A DNA stretch of 64,000 bases, taken from positions 433,087-497,086 of the forward strand of contig JBCCUL010000001.1 of NCBI GenBank assembly GCA_039197065.1, given 5' to 3'. Numbering within the stretch: position 1 is the first letter of the stretch; each line of letters starts with the position of its first letter. Made by a program: the position numbers and the translations under genes. The DNA comes from JANQPX01 sp039197065 (lineage in GTDB: Bacteria; Pseudomonadota; Alphaproteobacteria; Geminicoccales; Geminicoccaceae). Positions 8,866-19,756 of the stretch are shown here, piece after piece. The notes below the pieces were generated by a model. The model was not told the origin of the DNA. It made no database searches and saw only the letters and a list, made by a program, of their open reading frames with translations.

Positions 8866-8889
8866 ATCCCGATCACACCTGATCGGGAT
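8866..8889 (-). terminator. Stem-loop 3' of rpoD, probable terminator
   Basis: Perfect 9-bp arms ATCCCGATC and GATCGGGAT around ACACCT, starting six bases beyond the rpoD stop codon in the direction of rpoD transcription. Flanking AGAG/CTCT could lengthen the stem. The expected U-tract is missing, so termination efficiency is uncertain; it may instead protect the mRNA 3' end. Confidence 0.55.
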
Positions 8890-8894
8890 CCGCT

Positions 8895-10925
<2,031 letters not shown>

Positions 10926-11007
10926 GCGTCGTTCCCCTCTCAGACCGATGAACCGGCGCAAACCTGACCGTTGGTCAAGCCTGCGCTGCAATAAAGATCG
11001 AACCGCA

Positions 11008-11029
11008 GATCTGCACCCATCTGCAGATC
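11008..11029. repeat. Inverted repeat between dnaG and rpoD
   Basis: Perfect 8-bp arms GATCTGCA and TGCAGATC around CCCATC, about 18 bases beyond the dnaG stop and 83 bases before the rpoD start, in the direction of transcription. It could be a processing or attenuation hairpin that uncouples rpoD levels from dnaG, but there is no U-tract and this role is only inferred from position. Confidence 0.4.
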
Positions 11030-11046
11030 AGTTAGACCGATGCTCG

Positions 11047-12891
11047 TCACCGGCCACCCCTAGGTTTCTTGATATCCTGTTGGTTAAGCAGTTGATCAGT
11101 CGTCAGTAACTGCACTCTTGCTTCGTCCTCAAGCTTACCTGCAAGCGCATCCCAGGCCGCCTTGCCAACCCCCCGACGATCGCTGAACCGCCGATATTGA
11201 GCCAATCGCGCCAGCCAAGCTCGGAGCACGTCAATCTTTTGTAAATCCGGTCGACAGTACCAGACAGTTGAAATCGGTGATGGCCCTGTTTCAGTCAACT
11301 GACGAACTATCGCAGCAAAACCGTTTGAGCAGAGGTGGTTGTTCAAGGCATCCCGGTCAAGATCTTCATGATCGCTGTACCAGGAAATTATTTCTTGTCT
11401 AAGGGATTCCATTGTCGGATCGACGAATGCGAGCGAGGCCAGCTCCTCCTCCACCTCTGTCAGGAGGGTCGGGTGAACGATCAAAGGGCCCAAAAGCTGG
11501 CGTTCGCTGGCACTTTCGGGCATGGCGATGCCTGCGGCAAGGCGATTTTCGCCGACGCCCCGCGCCATCTCCGGTGCGATGTAGGCGGGTGCTGTCTGGC
11601 GCTGGCCACGCCGAAACCCGCCAAATCTGCTCTGCCATTGTTGCCGGAATGCCTCACGGAACAATTGGCGAACTTCGGGATGATCGATGGATTTACTAAG
11701 TTCGGACAATCGCTCACGCAGGGCTGCCTGGCGTTCAGGCGTATCGAGCGATCGGTTTCTGGTCTCGCTTTGCCAGAGGAAATCCCGAAGCGGCATGGCT
11801 TCGTCAAGGAGCTGGGCGAGCTTATCCCGACCGCCGAGTTTCAGCATGTCGTCGGGGTCGTTGCCTTCGGTCAGCAGTGCAAAGCGCAGTGATTTGCCGG
11901 GGTTCAGCTTGGGAAGGGCGCGCTCGATCAGGCGATGTCCTGCCCGAAGACCGGCTTCATCGCCGTCCAGGCAGATAATCGGCTCGTCCACCACTTGCCA
12001 AAGTAGAGCGAGCTGTTCTTCGGTTATGGCGGTGCCGAGCGGTGCGACGGCATGTTCAAAGCCGGCGCGGGCAAGGGCAATAACATCCATATAGCCCTCT
12101 GCGACCACGATCGTACCCTTTTGCCGGGCCGCGGTGCGCGCGAGCGATAGGCCGTATAGCAGATCACCTTTATGGAAAAGCTCGGTTTCCGGCGTATTTA
12201 GATATTTGGCGCGTGCTTCGCCAAGGGCTCGTCCGCCGAAGGCGACGGGGCGGCCGCGGCCATCCAGGATTGGAAACATGAGACGGTGCCGAAAGCGATC
12301 ATAGCAGCCCCCGCCGTCATCGGGCTTGATCACAAGGCCGGCTCTGACGAGATCAGCTTCGCTGAAGCCTTCCCCGATGAGAGCATCGCGCAGGCTGCGG
12401 CGATCAGATGGCGCATAGCCTAAGCCAAAGCGCCGGACCGTCGCGTCATCCAGTCCGCGGCGTTCGACATAGGCGCGCGCCTCAGCGCCGGCAGGGCCGG
12501 TCAATCGGTCCTGGAACCAGCGCACCGCTGCTTCATTCGCCTGATGAAGCGTTTTTTCCGCTCGGGTTGATTTGCCGCTGGAGCGCATCGGCGTCGGCAG
12601 GCCGGTCATGTCAGCGAGGCGCTGAATCGCCTGGCCGAAATCCAGCCCTTCGATCGCCATGATAAAATCCACCGCATTACCGTGCTGGTTGCATCCGAAG
12701 CAGTGATAGAATCCTTTTTCTTCAGAAATGGTAAACGACGGTGATTTTTCTTGATGAAAAGGACAAAGGCCGGAAAACTCGCGCCCACGCCTGACCAGAC
12801 GGACGTAGCGCCCGACGATTTCGGCGATCGGCAATCGCGCCTTGAATTCCTCGAGTGTGATCGCGTTGCGATCCATCTGCTGACTGGCCAT
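11047..12891 (-). CDS. dnaG: DNA primase DnaG
   Basis: 614-residue primase that makes RNA primers at the replication fork with DnaB helicase. The N-terminal CHC2 zinc finger is intact: C43, H46, C64 and C67 in GLCPFHQEKSPSF and FYHCFGCNQHG. The catalytic TOPRIM core includes IVVAEGYMDVIAL and the acidic IICLDGDEAG motif. The C-terminal helicase-binding domain is divergent, as usual. Start MASQQMDR has no strong RBS; an internal ATG six codons on is a possible alternative. It stands between yqeY and rpoD on the same strand. Confidence 0.97.
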   Translation of the reverse strand: MASQQMDRNAITLEEFKARLPIAEIVGRYVRLVRRGREFSGLCPFHQEKSPSFTISEEKGFYHCFGCNQHGNAVDFIMAIEGLDFGQAIQRLADMTGLPTPMRSSGKSTRAEKTLHQANEAAVRWFQDRLTGPAGAEARAYVERRGLDDATVRRFGLGYAPSDRRSLRDALIGEGFSEADLVRAGLVIKPDDGGGCYDRFRHRLMFPILDGRGRPVAFGGRALGEARAKYLNTPETELFHKGDLLYGLSLARTAARQKGTIVVAEGYMDVIALARAGFEHAVAPLGTAITEEQLALLWQVVDEPIICLDGDEAGLRAGHRLIERALPKLNPGKSLRFALLTEGNDPDDMLKLGGRDKLAQLLDEAMPLRDFLWQSETRNRSLDTPERQAALRERLSELSKSIDHPEVRQLFREAFRQQWQSRFGGFRRGQRQTAPAYIAPEMARGVGENRLAAGIAMPESASERQLLGPLIVHPTLLTEVEEELASLAFVDPTMESLRQEIISWYSDHEDLDRDALNNHLCSNGFAAIVRQLTETGPSPISTVWYCRPDLQKIDVLRAWLARLAQYRRFSDRRGVGKAAWDALAGKLEDEARVQLLTTDQLLNQQDIKKPRGGR

Positions 12892-13013
12892 GATCGCCGG
12901 CCTATAGCGAAAATTCGGTCATTTCTCAATCGAGCCGGTATATCCGGAGACGCGTCACCTAAAATCTGTCGCCGAAAAGCCTCAGATAGCGGCTCCGTCA
13001 CGCATCATCAGGC

Positions 13014-13481
13014 TCAGTTCAGCTGATCGCAAAGCCGCCGTCTGACCTCGGCAAAATTCATCTGGCCGGGATAGCGGGTCTTCAACTCGGTCATGATCCG
13101 GCCGATGTCCTTCAGTTTCGAGGCGCCAAGCTCGGCGACAACCATGTCGATCGCATGTTCGCTGGTCTCTTGATCCATCTGTGGCGGCAGAAATCGTCGG
13201 ATAACCTCGATTTCCTCGGCCTCCCGCTCCGCAAGCTCCAGCTGTCCGGTCTCCTCATACCGACGACTGCTCTCCATGCGCTGCTCGGCCATGGCGGCCA
13301 GCATGGTAATGAGTTCTTCATCGGTGATGCGGTGCCGACCACCATCCTCGCGGATCTGCTCGTCACGCTCGATCAGGGCAGCCTGGACCAGGCGAATGAT
13401 CGCGATGGCCGGCTGATCGTCCTGCTCGATCGCCGCCTTAAGGCCGGCGGCCAGTTCATCACGCAGCATATTGTCACTCAT
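13014..13481 (-). CDS. GatB/YqeY domain protein
   Basis: 155-residue, all-helical cytosolic protein of the YqeY family, related to the tRNA-binding tail of GatB (the amidotransferase that converts Glu-tRNA-Gln to Gln-tRNA-Gln). No catalytic site is known for stand-alone YqeY. The sequence has the family opening MLRDELAAGLKAAIEQ, the middle RRYEETGQLELAEREAEEIEVIRRFLP, and the closing AELGASKLKDIGRIMTELKTRYPGQMNFAEV. An upstream in-frame start at 13526 is possible, but ATG at 13481 fits the usual family length and has GGGGGAG upstream. Its position before dnaG-rpoD is common in alphaproteobacteria. It is divergent from carA. Confidence 0.92.
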   Translation of the reverse strand: MSDNMLRDELAAGLKAAIEQDDQPAIAIIRLVQAALIERDEQIREDGGRHRITDEELITMLAAMAEQRMESSRRYEETGQLELAEREAEEIEVIRRFLPPQMDQETSEHAIDMVVAELGASKLKDIGRIMTELKTRYPGQMNFAEVRRRLCDQLN

Positions 13482-13555
13482 CGAATCCTGTAACTCCCCC
13501 AATCGCGGAGCTTTATAGACCAACATCTTCTTCTAAGCGAGGGTGTCGGCGTCGC

Positions 13556-13584
13556 TTGACGCCTGCGAAGTGTCTCCGTAATCT
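13556..13584 (+). promoter_or_regulatory. Sigma-70 promoter for carA
   Basis: TTGACG (13556-13561), 17-base spacer, TAATCT (13579-13584). This close match to the housekeeping consensus lies about 85 bases before the carA ATG, predicting transcription from about 13591. Predicted from sequence only. Confidence 0.6.
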
Positions 13585-13667
13585 CCGGCCGGTTTAGCCA
13601 AAAGTCCCGGAACGCCGCCACTATTTTGTCACTCGGAGATCCCATTCAAGATGGGAGGGATGTCGCC

Positions 13668-14819
13668 ATGCCGATAAAGCCTGACGCTGACCAGAATGCC
13701 GCCCTCGTCCTAGCCGACGGCATGGTTTTTTGGGGACAGGGACTTGGCCGACAGGGTAAGACCGTCGGCGAGATCGTGTTCAACACCGCCATGACCGGCT
13801 ATCAGGAAATCCTGACCGATCCGTCCTATGCCGGCCAGCTGATCACCTTCACTTTTCCCCATATCGGCAATGTCGGCACCAATGATGAAGACATCGAGGC
13901 GACGACCTGCCATGCGCGCGGCCTGATCCTGCGCGCGCCGATCACCGATCCAGCGAATTATCGCGCCAGGCATCATCTCGACAACTGGCTCGAGCGCCAG
14001 GGCCTGTCCGGCATCGGCGGCATCGATACCAGGCGCCTGACGAGGCATCTGCGCGATCACGGCGCTCAGCCGGCGGCGCTCGGCTTCGATCGCGGAAACG
14101 GTCCCGATATCGAGGCGCTTACGGCCGAAGCCAAGGGTTGGCCCGGACTGGAGGGCATGGATCTGGCCTCCGACGTTTCCTGTCGGCAGCGCTATCGCTG
14201 GGACGAGACTGTCTGGCGGCATGGTGAGGGCTACGGAAAGAGGCAGGAGGCGCTTCACCACGTCGTGGCGATCGACTTCGGGATCAAGCGCAACATCCTG
14301 CGTAGTCTCGCCTCTCTCGGCATCAACATCACGGTCATGCCTGCGACCACGTCCGCGGAGGAGGTCCTGGCCTTGTCGCCGGACGGGATCTTTCTCTCGA
14401 ATGGGCCCGGTGATCCCGCAGCTACCGGTAAGTTTGCGGTGCCTGAAATCCGAAAACTCGTCGACAGTGGCAAGCCGGTGTTCGGTATCTGCCTCGGCCA
14501 TCAGATGCTGGCGCTCGCACTTGGGGCTCGGACGGAGAAGATGAAGTTCGGCCATCACGGTGCCAACCATCCGGTCAAGGATCTTGCCACCGGCAAGGTC
14601 GAGATCACCAGCCAGAACCACGGTTTTTCCGTTGACGGGGACAGTCTGCCGGATGGCGTCGAGGCGACCCATGTTTCCCTGTTCGACGGCTCGCTCGAAG
14701 GGCTGGCCCTCAAGGACAAGCCGGTTTTCTCCGTGCAATACCATCCGGAAGCCGCTCCCGGACCCGAGGACAGCGCTTATCTGTTCGATCGTTTTCTTCA
14801 GATGATGGAGCGTGGCTGA
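13668..14819 (+). CDS. carA: Carbamoyl-phosphate synthase small subunit CarA
   Basis: 383-residue glutaminase subunit that feeds ammonia from glutamine to CarB for carbamoyl phosphate, the precursor of arginine and pyrimidines. The N-terminal CPSase small-chain domain includes GEIVFNTAMTGYQEILTDPSY. The class I glutamine amidotransferase triad is complete: Cys275 in FGICLGHQM, His359 and Glu361 in YHPEAAPGP. A TTG at 13626 would add 14 residues; ATG 13668 is preferred because GGGAGGG lies about nine bases upstream. Its TGA is one base before the carB ATG. Confidence 0.97.
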   Translation: MPIKPDADQNAALVLADGMVFWGQGLGRQGKTVGEIVFNTAMTGYQEILTDPSYAGQLITFTFPHIGNVGTNDEDIEATTCHARGLILRAPITDPANYRARHHLDNWLERQGLSGIGGIDTRRLTRHLRDHGAQPAALGFDRGNGPDIEALTAEAKGWPGLEGMDLASDVSCRQRYRWDETVWRHGEGYGKRQEALHHVVAIDFGIKRNILRSLASLGINITVMPATTSAEEVLALSPDGIFLSNGPGDPAATGKFAVPEIRKLVDSGKPVFGICLGHQMLALALGARTEKMKFGHHGANHPVKDLATGKVEITSQNHGFSVDGDSLPDGVEATHVSLFDGSLEGLALKDKPVFSVQYHPEAAPGPEDSAYLFDRFLQMMERG

Positions 14820-14820
14820 C

Positions 14821-17800
14821 ATGCCGAAACGCACCGACATTTCATCAATTCTGGTTATCGGTGCCGGGCCCATCGTGATCGGCCAGGCTTGCGAATTCGA
14901 CTATTCCGGCACCCAGGCGGTGAAGGCGCTCAAGGAGGAGGGCTACCGGGTTATTCTGGTGAACTCCAATCCCGCGACCATCATGACGGACCCGGAACTC
15001 GCGGATGCCACCTATGTGGAGCCGATCACGCCGGAGATCGTGGCGAGCATCATCGAGAAAGAACGCCCTGACGCCTGCCTGCCGACCATGGGCGGTCAGA
15101 CCGCGCTCAACATCGCGCGTGCTCTCTCGGATGACGGCACGTTCGAGCGTTTCGGTGTCGAGCTGATCGGCGCCAACAAACAGGCGATCGACAAGGCTGA
15201 AGATCGTCTGTTGTTTCGGGAAGCAATGACCAAGATCGGCCTGGAATCGCCGAAGAGCACTTTGGTCAAGACCTTGGACGAAGGGATCGATGCCCTCGAT
15301 CGGATCGGTCTGCCTGCGATCATCCGGCCGTCCTTCACCCTTGGCGGGACCGGCGGCGGCATCGCTTATGACAGGGAAAGTTTCTATAGGATCGTGTCTG
15401 CGGGGCTCGATGCTTCTCCGATCAGCGAGGTGCTGGTCGAGGAAAGCGTGCTCGGCTGGAAAGAATATGAGATGGAGGTCGTGCGCGATCGCGCCGACAA
15501 CTGCATCATCATCTGCTCGATCGAGAACGTCGATCCGATGGGCGTTCATACCGGCGACAGCATCACGGTGGCGCCTGCGCTGACGCTCACTGATAAGGAA
15601 TATCAGCGGATGCGCAATGCCTCGATCGCGGTACTGCGCGAGATTGGGGTGGATACCGGCGGCTCCAACGTGCAGTTCGCGATCAATCCCGCTGATGGCC
15701 GCATGGTGATCATCGAGATGAACCCGCGCGTATCGCGCTCGTCAGCCCTCGCGTCGAAAGCCACCGGCTTTCCGATCGCCAAGGTCGCGGCAAGGCTCGC
15801 CATCGGCTACACGCTGGATGAGATCACCAACGACATCACCGGCTGCACGCCCGCGTCCTTCGAGCCGACCATCGACTACGTGGTCACCAAGATCCCCCGC
15901 TTCACTTTCGAAAAATTCCCGGAAACCGAGCCGACGTTGACGACGTCGATGAAATCGGTCGGCGAGGCGATGGCGATCGGGCGTTCTTTTAAGGAAAGCC
16001 TGCAAAAGGCCCTTCGATCGCTGGAAACCGGTTTGGACGGCCTGGATGAAGTCGAGATCGAAGGCGCCGATGATCCAGACCGGCTGAAGCAGGCGTTGAT
16101 ACCGGAGTTGAAGCGGGCTTTGCCGGAGCGCCTCAGGGTCATCGCCGAGGCCTTTCGGGCGGGATTGAGGCTCGAGGATGTACAGCGGGCATCGCTCTAT
16201 GAGCCCTGGTTCCTTAGCCAGATCAAGGAGTTGGTGGATGCCGAGCGCGCCGTTCGGGACGATGGCCTGCCGACGGACCGAAAAGAGCTGCTCGACCTGA
16301 AGTCCATGGGCTTTTCGGATGCGCGCCTGGCCAGCCTCTCAGATCTGAGCGAGGCTGAGGTCAGAAAACGGCGCGACGATCTCAATGTGCATCCCGTCTT
16401 CAAGCGGATCGATACCTGTGCGGCCGAATTCGAGGCGCAGACGCCTTATCTCTACAGCACCTACGAGACCGGAATCGGTGCCGACGATCGCCCGGAATGT
16501 GAGGCCATGCCGGCGGATCGGACCAAGGTGGTCATCCTCGGCGGCGGTCCCAATCGGATCGGGCAGGGGATCGAGTTCGACTGCTGCTGCGTGCACGCCA
16601 CCATGGGGCTTGCCGATGCCGGCTTCGAGACGATCATGGTCAATTGCAACCCCGAGACCGTCTCGACCGACTACGACACCTCCGATCGCCTTTATTTCGA
16701 ACCCCTGACCTCGGAAGATGTTCTGGCCATTCTTCGGGTCGAGCAGCAGGCGGGTGGCCTGCACGGCGTGATCGTGCAGCTTGGTGGGCAAACGCCTCTC
16801 AAGCTGGCAAGCGCCCTGAACGAGGCGGGGATCCCAGTGCTCGGCACATCGCCCGATGCCATTGATCTTGCCGAGGATCGCGAGCGTTTCCAAAAGCTTA
16901 TCCAATCGTTGAACCTGCGGCAGCCGGCCAATGACATCTGCTTCAATGTCGATGAGGCCGAAGCCAAAGCTGAGATGATCGGCTACCCGCTTGTGATCAG
17001 GCCGTCTTATGTCCTGGGCGGTCGCGCCATGCGCATCGTTCACGATCGGGACGATTTGCGGGCGTTCATGGAAGGCGCTGCGGAATATACGACGCTCGGC
17101 CCGATCCTGATCGATCGCTATCTTGAAGACGCCGTCGAGGTCGATGTCGACTGCCTTGCCGACGATGAGACGGTGTTCGTCGCCGGCATCATGGAGCATA
17201 TCGAGGAGGCCGGCGTGCACTCCGGCGACAGTGCCTGCTCGCTGCCGCCCTATTCGCTTGAAAAACCGGTCATCGACGAGATCCGGCGCCAGACCGAGGT
17301 TTTGGCGCGCGCCCTTGGGGTCAAAGGGCTGATGAATGTGCAGATGGCGGTCAAGGACGGCGAAGTCTACATCATCGAAGTTAACCCGAGAGCATCACGC
17401 ACCGTGCCGTTCGTCGGCAAGACCATCGGCTATCCGATCGGCAAGATTGCGGCGCGCGTGATGGCGGGCGAGGCGCTTTCCGATTTCAATCTGGAAGACA
17501 GAGAACTTCGACATGTCGCTGTAAAGGAAGCCGTTTTTCCTTTCGCACGTTTCCCCGGTGTCGATCTGCTGCTGGGGCCGGAGATGAAGTCGACCGGCGA
17601 GGTGATGGGCCTGGATCGGGATTTCGGCACCGCTTTCGCAAAGTCGCAACTTGCGGCCGGATCGGCCTTGCCGAGCAGTGGTACGGTTTTCGTGTCGGTG
17701 CGGGATCGGGACAAAGAGGGCATGGCGGTCATGGGCCGGGATCTGCTTGAGCATGGCTATACCCTGCTGGCGACGAAGGGCACGGGCGCTATTCTCGAGC

Positions 17801-18069
17801 GTGAAGGCTTGGACGTCACGATCATCAACAAGGTGTATGAGGGCCATCCCCATGTGGTCGATATGATCCAGTCAGGCGGCGTGACCATGGTGCTCAATAC
17901 AACCGAAGGTGAGAAGGCCATTCGGGACAGCTATACGCTCCGTCAGGCGGCCTTGAAGCATGGCGTTCCCTACTGCACGACGGTGGCCGGCGCCAAGGCC
18001 GCGGTGCAGGCCATGACCGGCTCGTCGCGACGGAAGCTTGAAGTTGCGCCGCTGCAATCCTATTATTAG
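14821..18069 (+). CDS. carB: Carbamoyl-phosphate synthase large subunit CarB
   Basis: 1082-residue synthetase that makes carbamoyl phosphate from bicarbonate, ammonia and two ATP. The two homologous ATP-grasp halves are visible: the first begins SSILVIGAGPIVIGQACEFD with NPRVSRSSALASKATG, the second begins with TKVVILGGGPNRIGQGIEFD and NPRASRTVPFVGKTIG. The C-terminal allosteric MGS-like domain includes LLATKGTGAILEREGL and NTTEGEKAIRDSYTLRQAAL. Start ATG follows GGAG in the carA 3' end; a GTG three codons earlier would overlap carA. Length is normal for the family. A strong hairpin terminator follows. Confidence 0.98.
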   Translation: MPKRTDISSILVIGAGPIVIGQACEFDYSGTQAVKALKEEGYRVILVNSNPATIMTDPELADATYVEPITPEIVASIIEKERPDACLPTMGGQTALNIARALSDDGTFERFGVELIGANKQAIDKAEDRLLFREAMTKIGLESPKSTLVKTLDEGIDALDRIGLPAIIRPSFTLGGTGGGIAYDRESFYRIVSAGLDASPISEVLVEESVLGWKEYEMEVVRDRADNCIIICSIENVDPMGVHTGDSITVAPALTLTDKEYQRMRNASIAVLREIGVDTGGSNVQFAINPADGRMVIIEMNPRVSRSSALASKATGFPIAKVAARLAIGYTLDEITNDITGCTPASFEPTIDYVVTKIPRFTFEKFPETEPTLTTSMKSVGEAMAIGRSFKESLQKALRSLETGLDGLDEVEIEGADDPDRLKQALIPELKRALPERLRVIAEAFRAGLRLEDVQRASLYEPWFLSQIKELVDAERAVRDDGLPTDRKELLDLKSMGFSDARLASLSDLSEAEVRKRRDDLNVHPVFKRIDTCAAEFEAQTPYLYSTYETGIGADDRPECEAMPADRTKVVILGGGPNRIGQGIEFDCCCVHATMGLADAGFETIMVNCNPETVSTDYDTSDRLYFEPLTSEDVLAILRVEQQAGGLHGVIVQLGGQTPLKLASALNEAGIPVLGTSPDAIDLAEDRERFQKLIQSLNLRQPANDICFNVDEAEAKAEMIGYPLVIRPSYVLGGRAMRIVHDRDDLRAFMEGAAEYTTLGPILIDRYLEDAVEVDVDCLADDETVFVAGIMEHIEEAGVHSGDSACSLPPYSLEKPVIDEIRRQTEVLARALGVKGLMNVQMAVKDGEVYIIEVNPRASRTVPFVGKTIGYPIGKIAARVMAGEALSDFNLEDRELRHVAVKEAVFPFARFPGVDLLLGPEMKSTGEVMGLDRDFGTAFAKSQLAAGSALPSSGTVFVSVRDRDKEGMAVMGRDLLEHGYTLLATKGTGAILEREGLDVTIINKVYEGHPHVVDMIQSGGVTMVLNTTEGEKAIRDSYTLRQAALKHGVPYCTTVAGAKAAVQAMTGSSRRKLEVAPLQSYY

Positions 18070-18099
18070 TAAGAGGGGCGTGATCAAAGCGCCCATGTG

Positions 18100-18127
18100 G
18101 GCACCCTGGCGGTGCCTTTCTTTATTT
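18100..18127 (+). terminator. Intrinsic terminator after carB
   Basis: GGCACC (18100-18105), loop CTGGC, GGTGCC (18111-18116), then TTTCTTTATTT. A compact hairpin plus T-rich tail between carB and greA, so greA probably has its own promoter or depends on readthrough. Confidence 0.8.
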
Positions 18128-18142
18128 ATGTGACGGTCATCC

Positions 18143-18637
18143 ATGAACGACAGGATTCCGATGACCTCGGGCGGCAGAGAGCGGCTTGAGGAAGAGCTTA
18201 AGCGATTGAAGTATGACGAGCGGCCGGCGGTCATCAAAGCGATTGCCGAAGCGCGCGAGCACGGCGACTTGTCCGAAAATGCGGAATATCATGCCGCACG
18301 CGAACGTCAGAGCTTTATCGAGGGGCGTGTTCTCGAGCTCGAGGACAAGATTTCCCGTGCGGAAGTCATCGATATCAGCCAGCAAAGCGGCGCCACGGTC
18401 AAATTCGGCGCCCAGGTCAAACTGGTCGACGAAGAAACCGACGAAGAGGTCGTCTACCAGGTGGTCGGACCCGAAGAGGCGGATATCCAGCAGGGGCTGC
18501 TGTCGGTCACGGCGCCGCTTGGGCGCGCGCTCATCGGGAAGGAAACCGGCGATACCGTCGAGGTGGCCACACCGAGGGGCACCCGCTATTTCGAGGTTCT
18601 CGAAGTCGCCTATCCCGGTAAGCTCATCACCCAGTAG
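18143..18637 (+). CDS. greA: Transcription elongation factor GreA
   Basis: 164-residue factor that enters the RNA polymerase secondary channel and stimulates cleavage of the backtracked transcript. The N-terminal coiled coil carries the diagnostic block AIAEAREHGDLSENAEYHA (residues about 33-51) with the acidic D/E pair at the coiled-coil tip. The C-terminal domain has the FKBP-like segment ending GKLITQ. Length and start (MNDRIPMTSGG) match the family. It begins a run of closely spaced genes: the ELM1-family gene follows after 14 bases. Confidence 0.97.
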   Translation: MNDRIPMTSGGRERLEEELKRLKYDERPAVIKAIAEAREHGDLSENAEYHAARERQSFIEGRVLELEDKISRAEVIDISQQSGATVKFGAQVKLVDEETDEEVVYQVVGPEEADIQQGLLSVTAPLGRALIGKETGDTVEVATPRGTRYFEVLEVAYPGKLITQ

Positions 18638-18651
18638 CGGAGCAGCCAGCG

Positions 18652-19719
18652 ATGGCTGACCGGTCGTTGTTCGCCGCGGAAGAACAAAGTTCAGGCTGGG
18701 CCGCTAAGGCTCCGGACGTCTGGATGCTGGCGGATGATCGTCCCGGCAATGTCAATCAGGCGCTCGGCCTTGCCGAGGCATTGGGCGAACCCTTCACGGT
18801 CAAGACCGTTGGCTATGGCCAGCTGGCGCGCCTGCCGAACTGGCTGTTGCCGGCCAACCTCACCGGTTTGACATCCGCGACCCGCGACACCTTGAAAGCA
18901 CCCTGGCCGAGGCTGGTGATCGGCGCCGGTCGTCGGACTGCGCGCGTCGGGCGGTGGCTGAAGGGGCAGCATCCGGCCTTGTGCCTAGTGCAACTGATGT
19001 GGCCCGGAAGCTCTGAAGGCTTCGATCTGATCGCCGTGCCCGAGCATGACCGCATCCCGGACGATCCCGTCCTGATGCGCACGGTCGGCCCGCCGCATCG
19101 TCTGACGAAGGAGCGACTTCGGCGCTCCGCAGACGAGATCAAGGGACGCCTCACGGACTTGCCGCGGCCGCATATCGCCTGCCTGATCGGCGGCAGCAGC
19201 AAGCATGTCGCGTTCACGCCAGATGATGCACGCTCATTGATCGCCGGCGCCAAGGATCTTGCTGATGAGCGCGGCGGCAGCCTTCTGGTGACCACCAGCC
19301 GGCGAACCGGTGTAGCCTGCACGGAAGCGCTCGATGCGGCACTTAAGGCCTTCGGGCGGCCCTACTGGCTCCATCGATGGCAGCCAGCGGGGGAGAACCC
19401 CTATCTAGGCATGCTTGGCAGTGCGGATGCGGTTGTCGTCAGCGCCGACTCGGCTTCGATGTGTGCGGAAGCCTGCGCGCCCGGGCGCCCGGTTTTTCTG
19501 CATGCGCCCAAGGCGGGCGTGCCCGAGAAGTTCGAGATCTTGCATCGGCGTCTCGCCGAATGCGGCTGTCTTCAACCATTGGGGGCGGCCTGGTTCGACG
19601 TCGAAGCCCCGCCGCCCAATCCAGCTGACGCCATCGCCACAGCCATTCACGCGATTTTGGCGGCGAAGAAGGCGGCGAATGGGGTACAGGCGGTAGCGTC
19701 CAAAGCCTCGGCATCCTAA
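18652..19719 (+). CDS. ELM1/GtrOC1-like family protein (DUF1022)
   Basis: 355 residues with no established bacterial function. It matches the family named after plant mitochondrial fission factor ELM1, with a glycosyltransferase-B-like fold. Visible family blocks are WMLADDRPGNVNQALGLAEAL, then PWPRLVIGAGRRTARVGRWLK, VGPPHRLTKERL, ACLIGGSSKH, LLVTTSRRTG and the C-terminal ADSASMCAEACAPGRPVFLH. The last motif resembles the nucleotide-sugar binding end of GT-B enzymes. A CGGAG sequence precedes the ATG. It is followed by trxB after 37 bases. Function in envelope sugar metabolism is only a suggestion from the fold. Confidence 0.85.
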   Translation: MADRSLFAAEEQSSGWAAKAPDVWMLADDRPGNVNQALGLAEALGEPFTVKTVGYGQLARLPNWLLPANLTGLTSATRDTLKAPWPRLVIGAGRRTARVGRWLKGQHPALCLVQLMWPGSSEGFDLIAVPEHDRIPDDPVLMRTVGPPHRLTKERLRRSADEIKGRLTDLPRPHIACLIGGSSKHVAFTPDDARSLIAGAKDLADERGGSLLVTTSRRTGVACTEALDAALKAFGRPYWLHRWQPAGENPYLGMLGSADAVVVSADSASMCAEACAPGRPVFLHAPKAGVPEKFEILHRRLAECGCLQPLGAAWFDVEAPPPNPADAIATAIHAILAAKKAANGVQAVASKASAS

Positions 19720-19756
19720 TGTTCAGAAAATTGCATCGATGGCAGGGAAAACAGAG

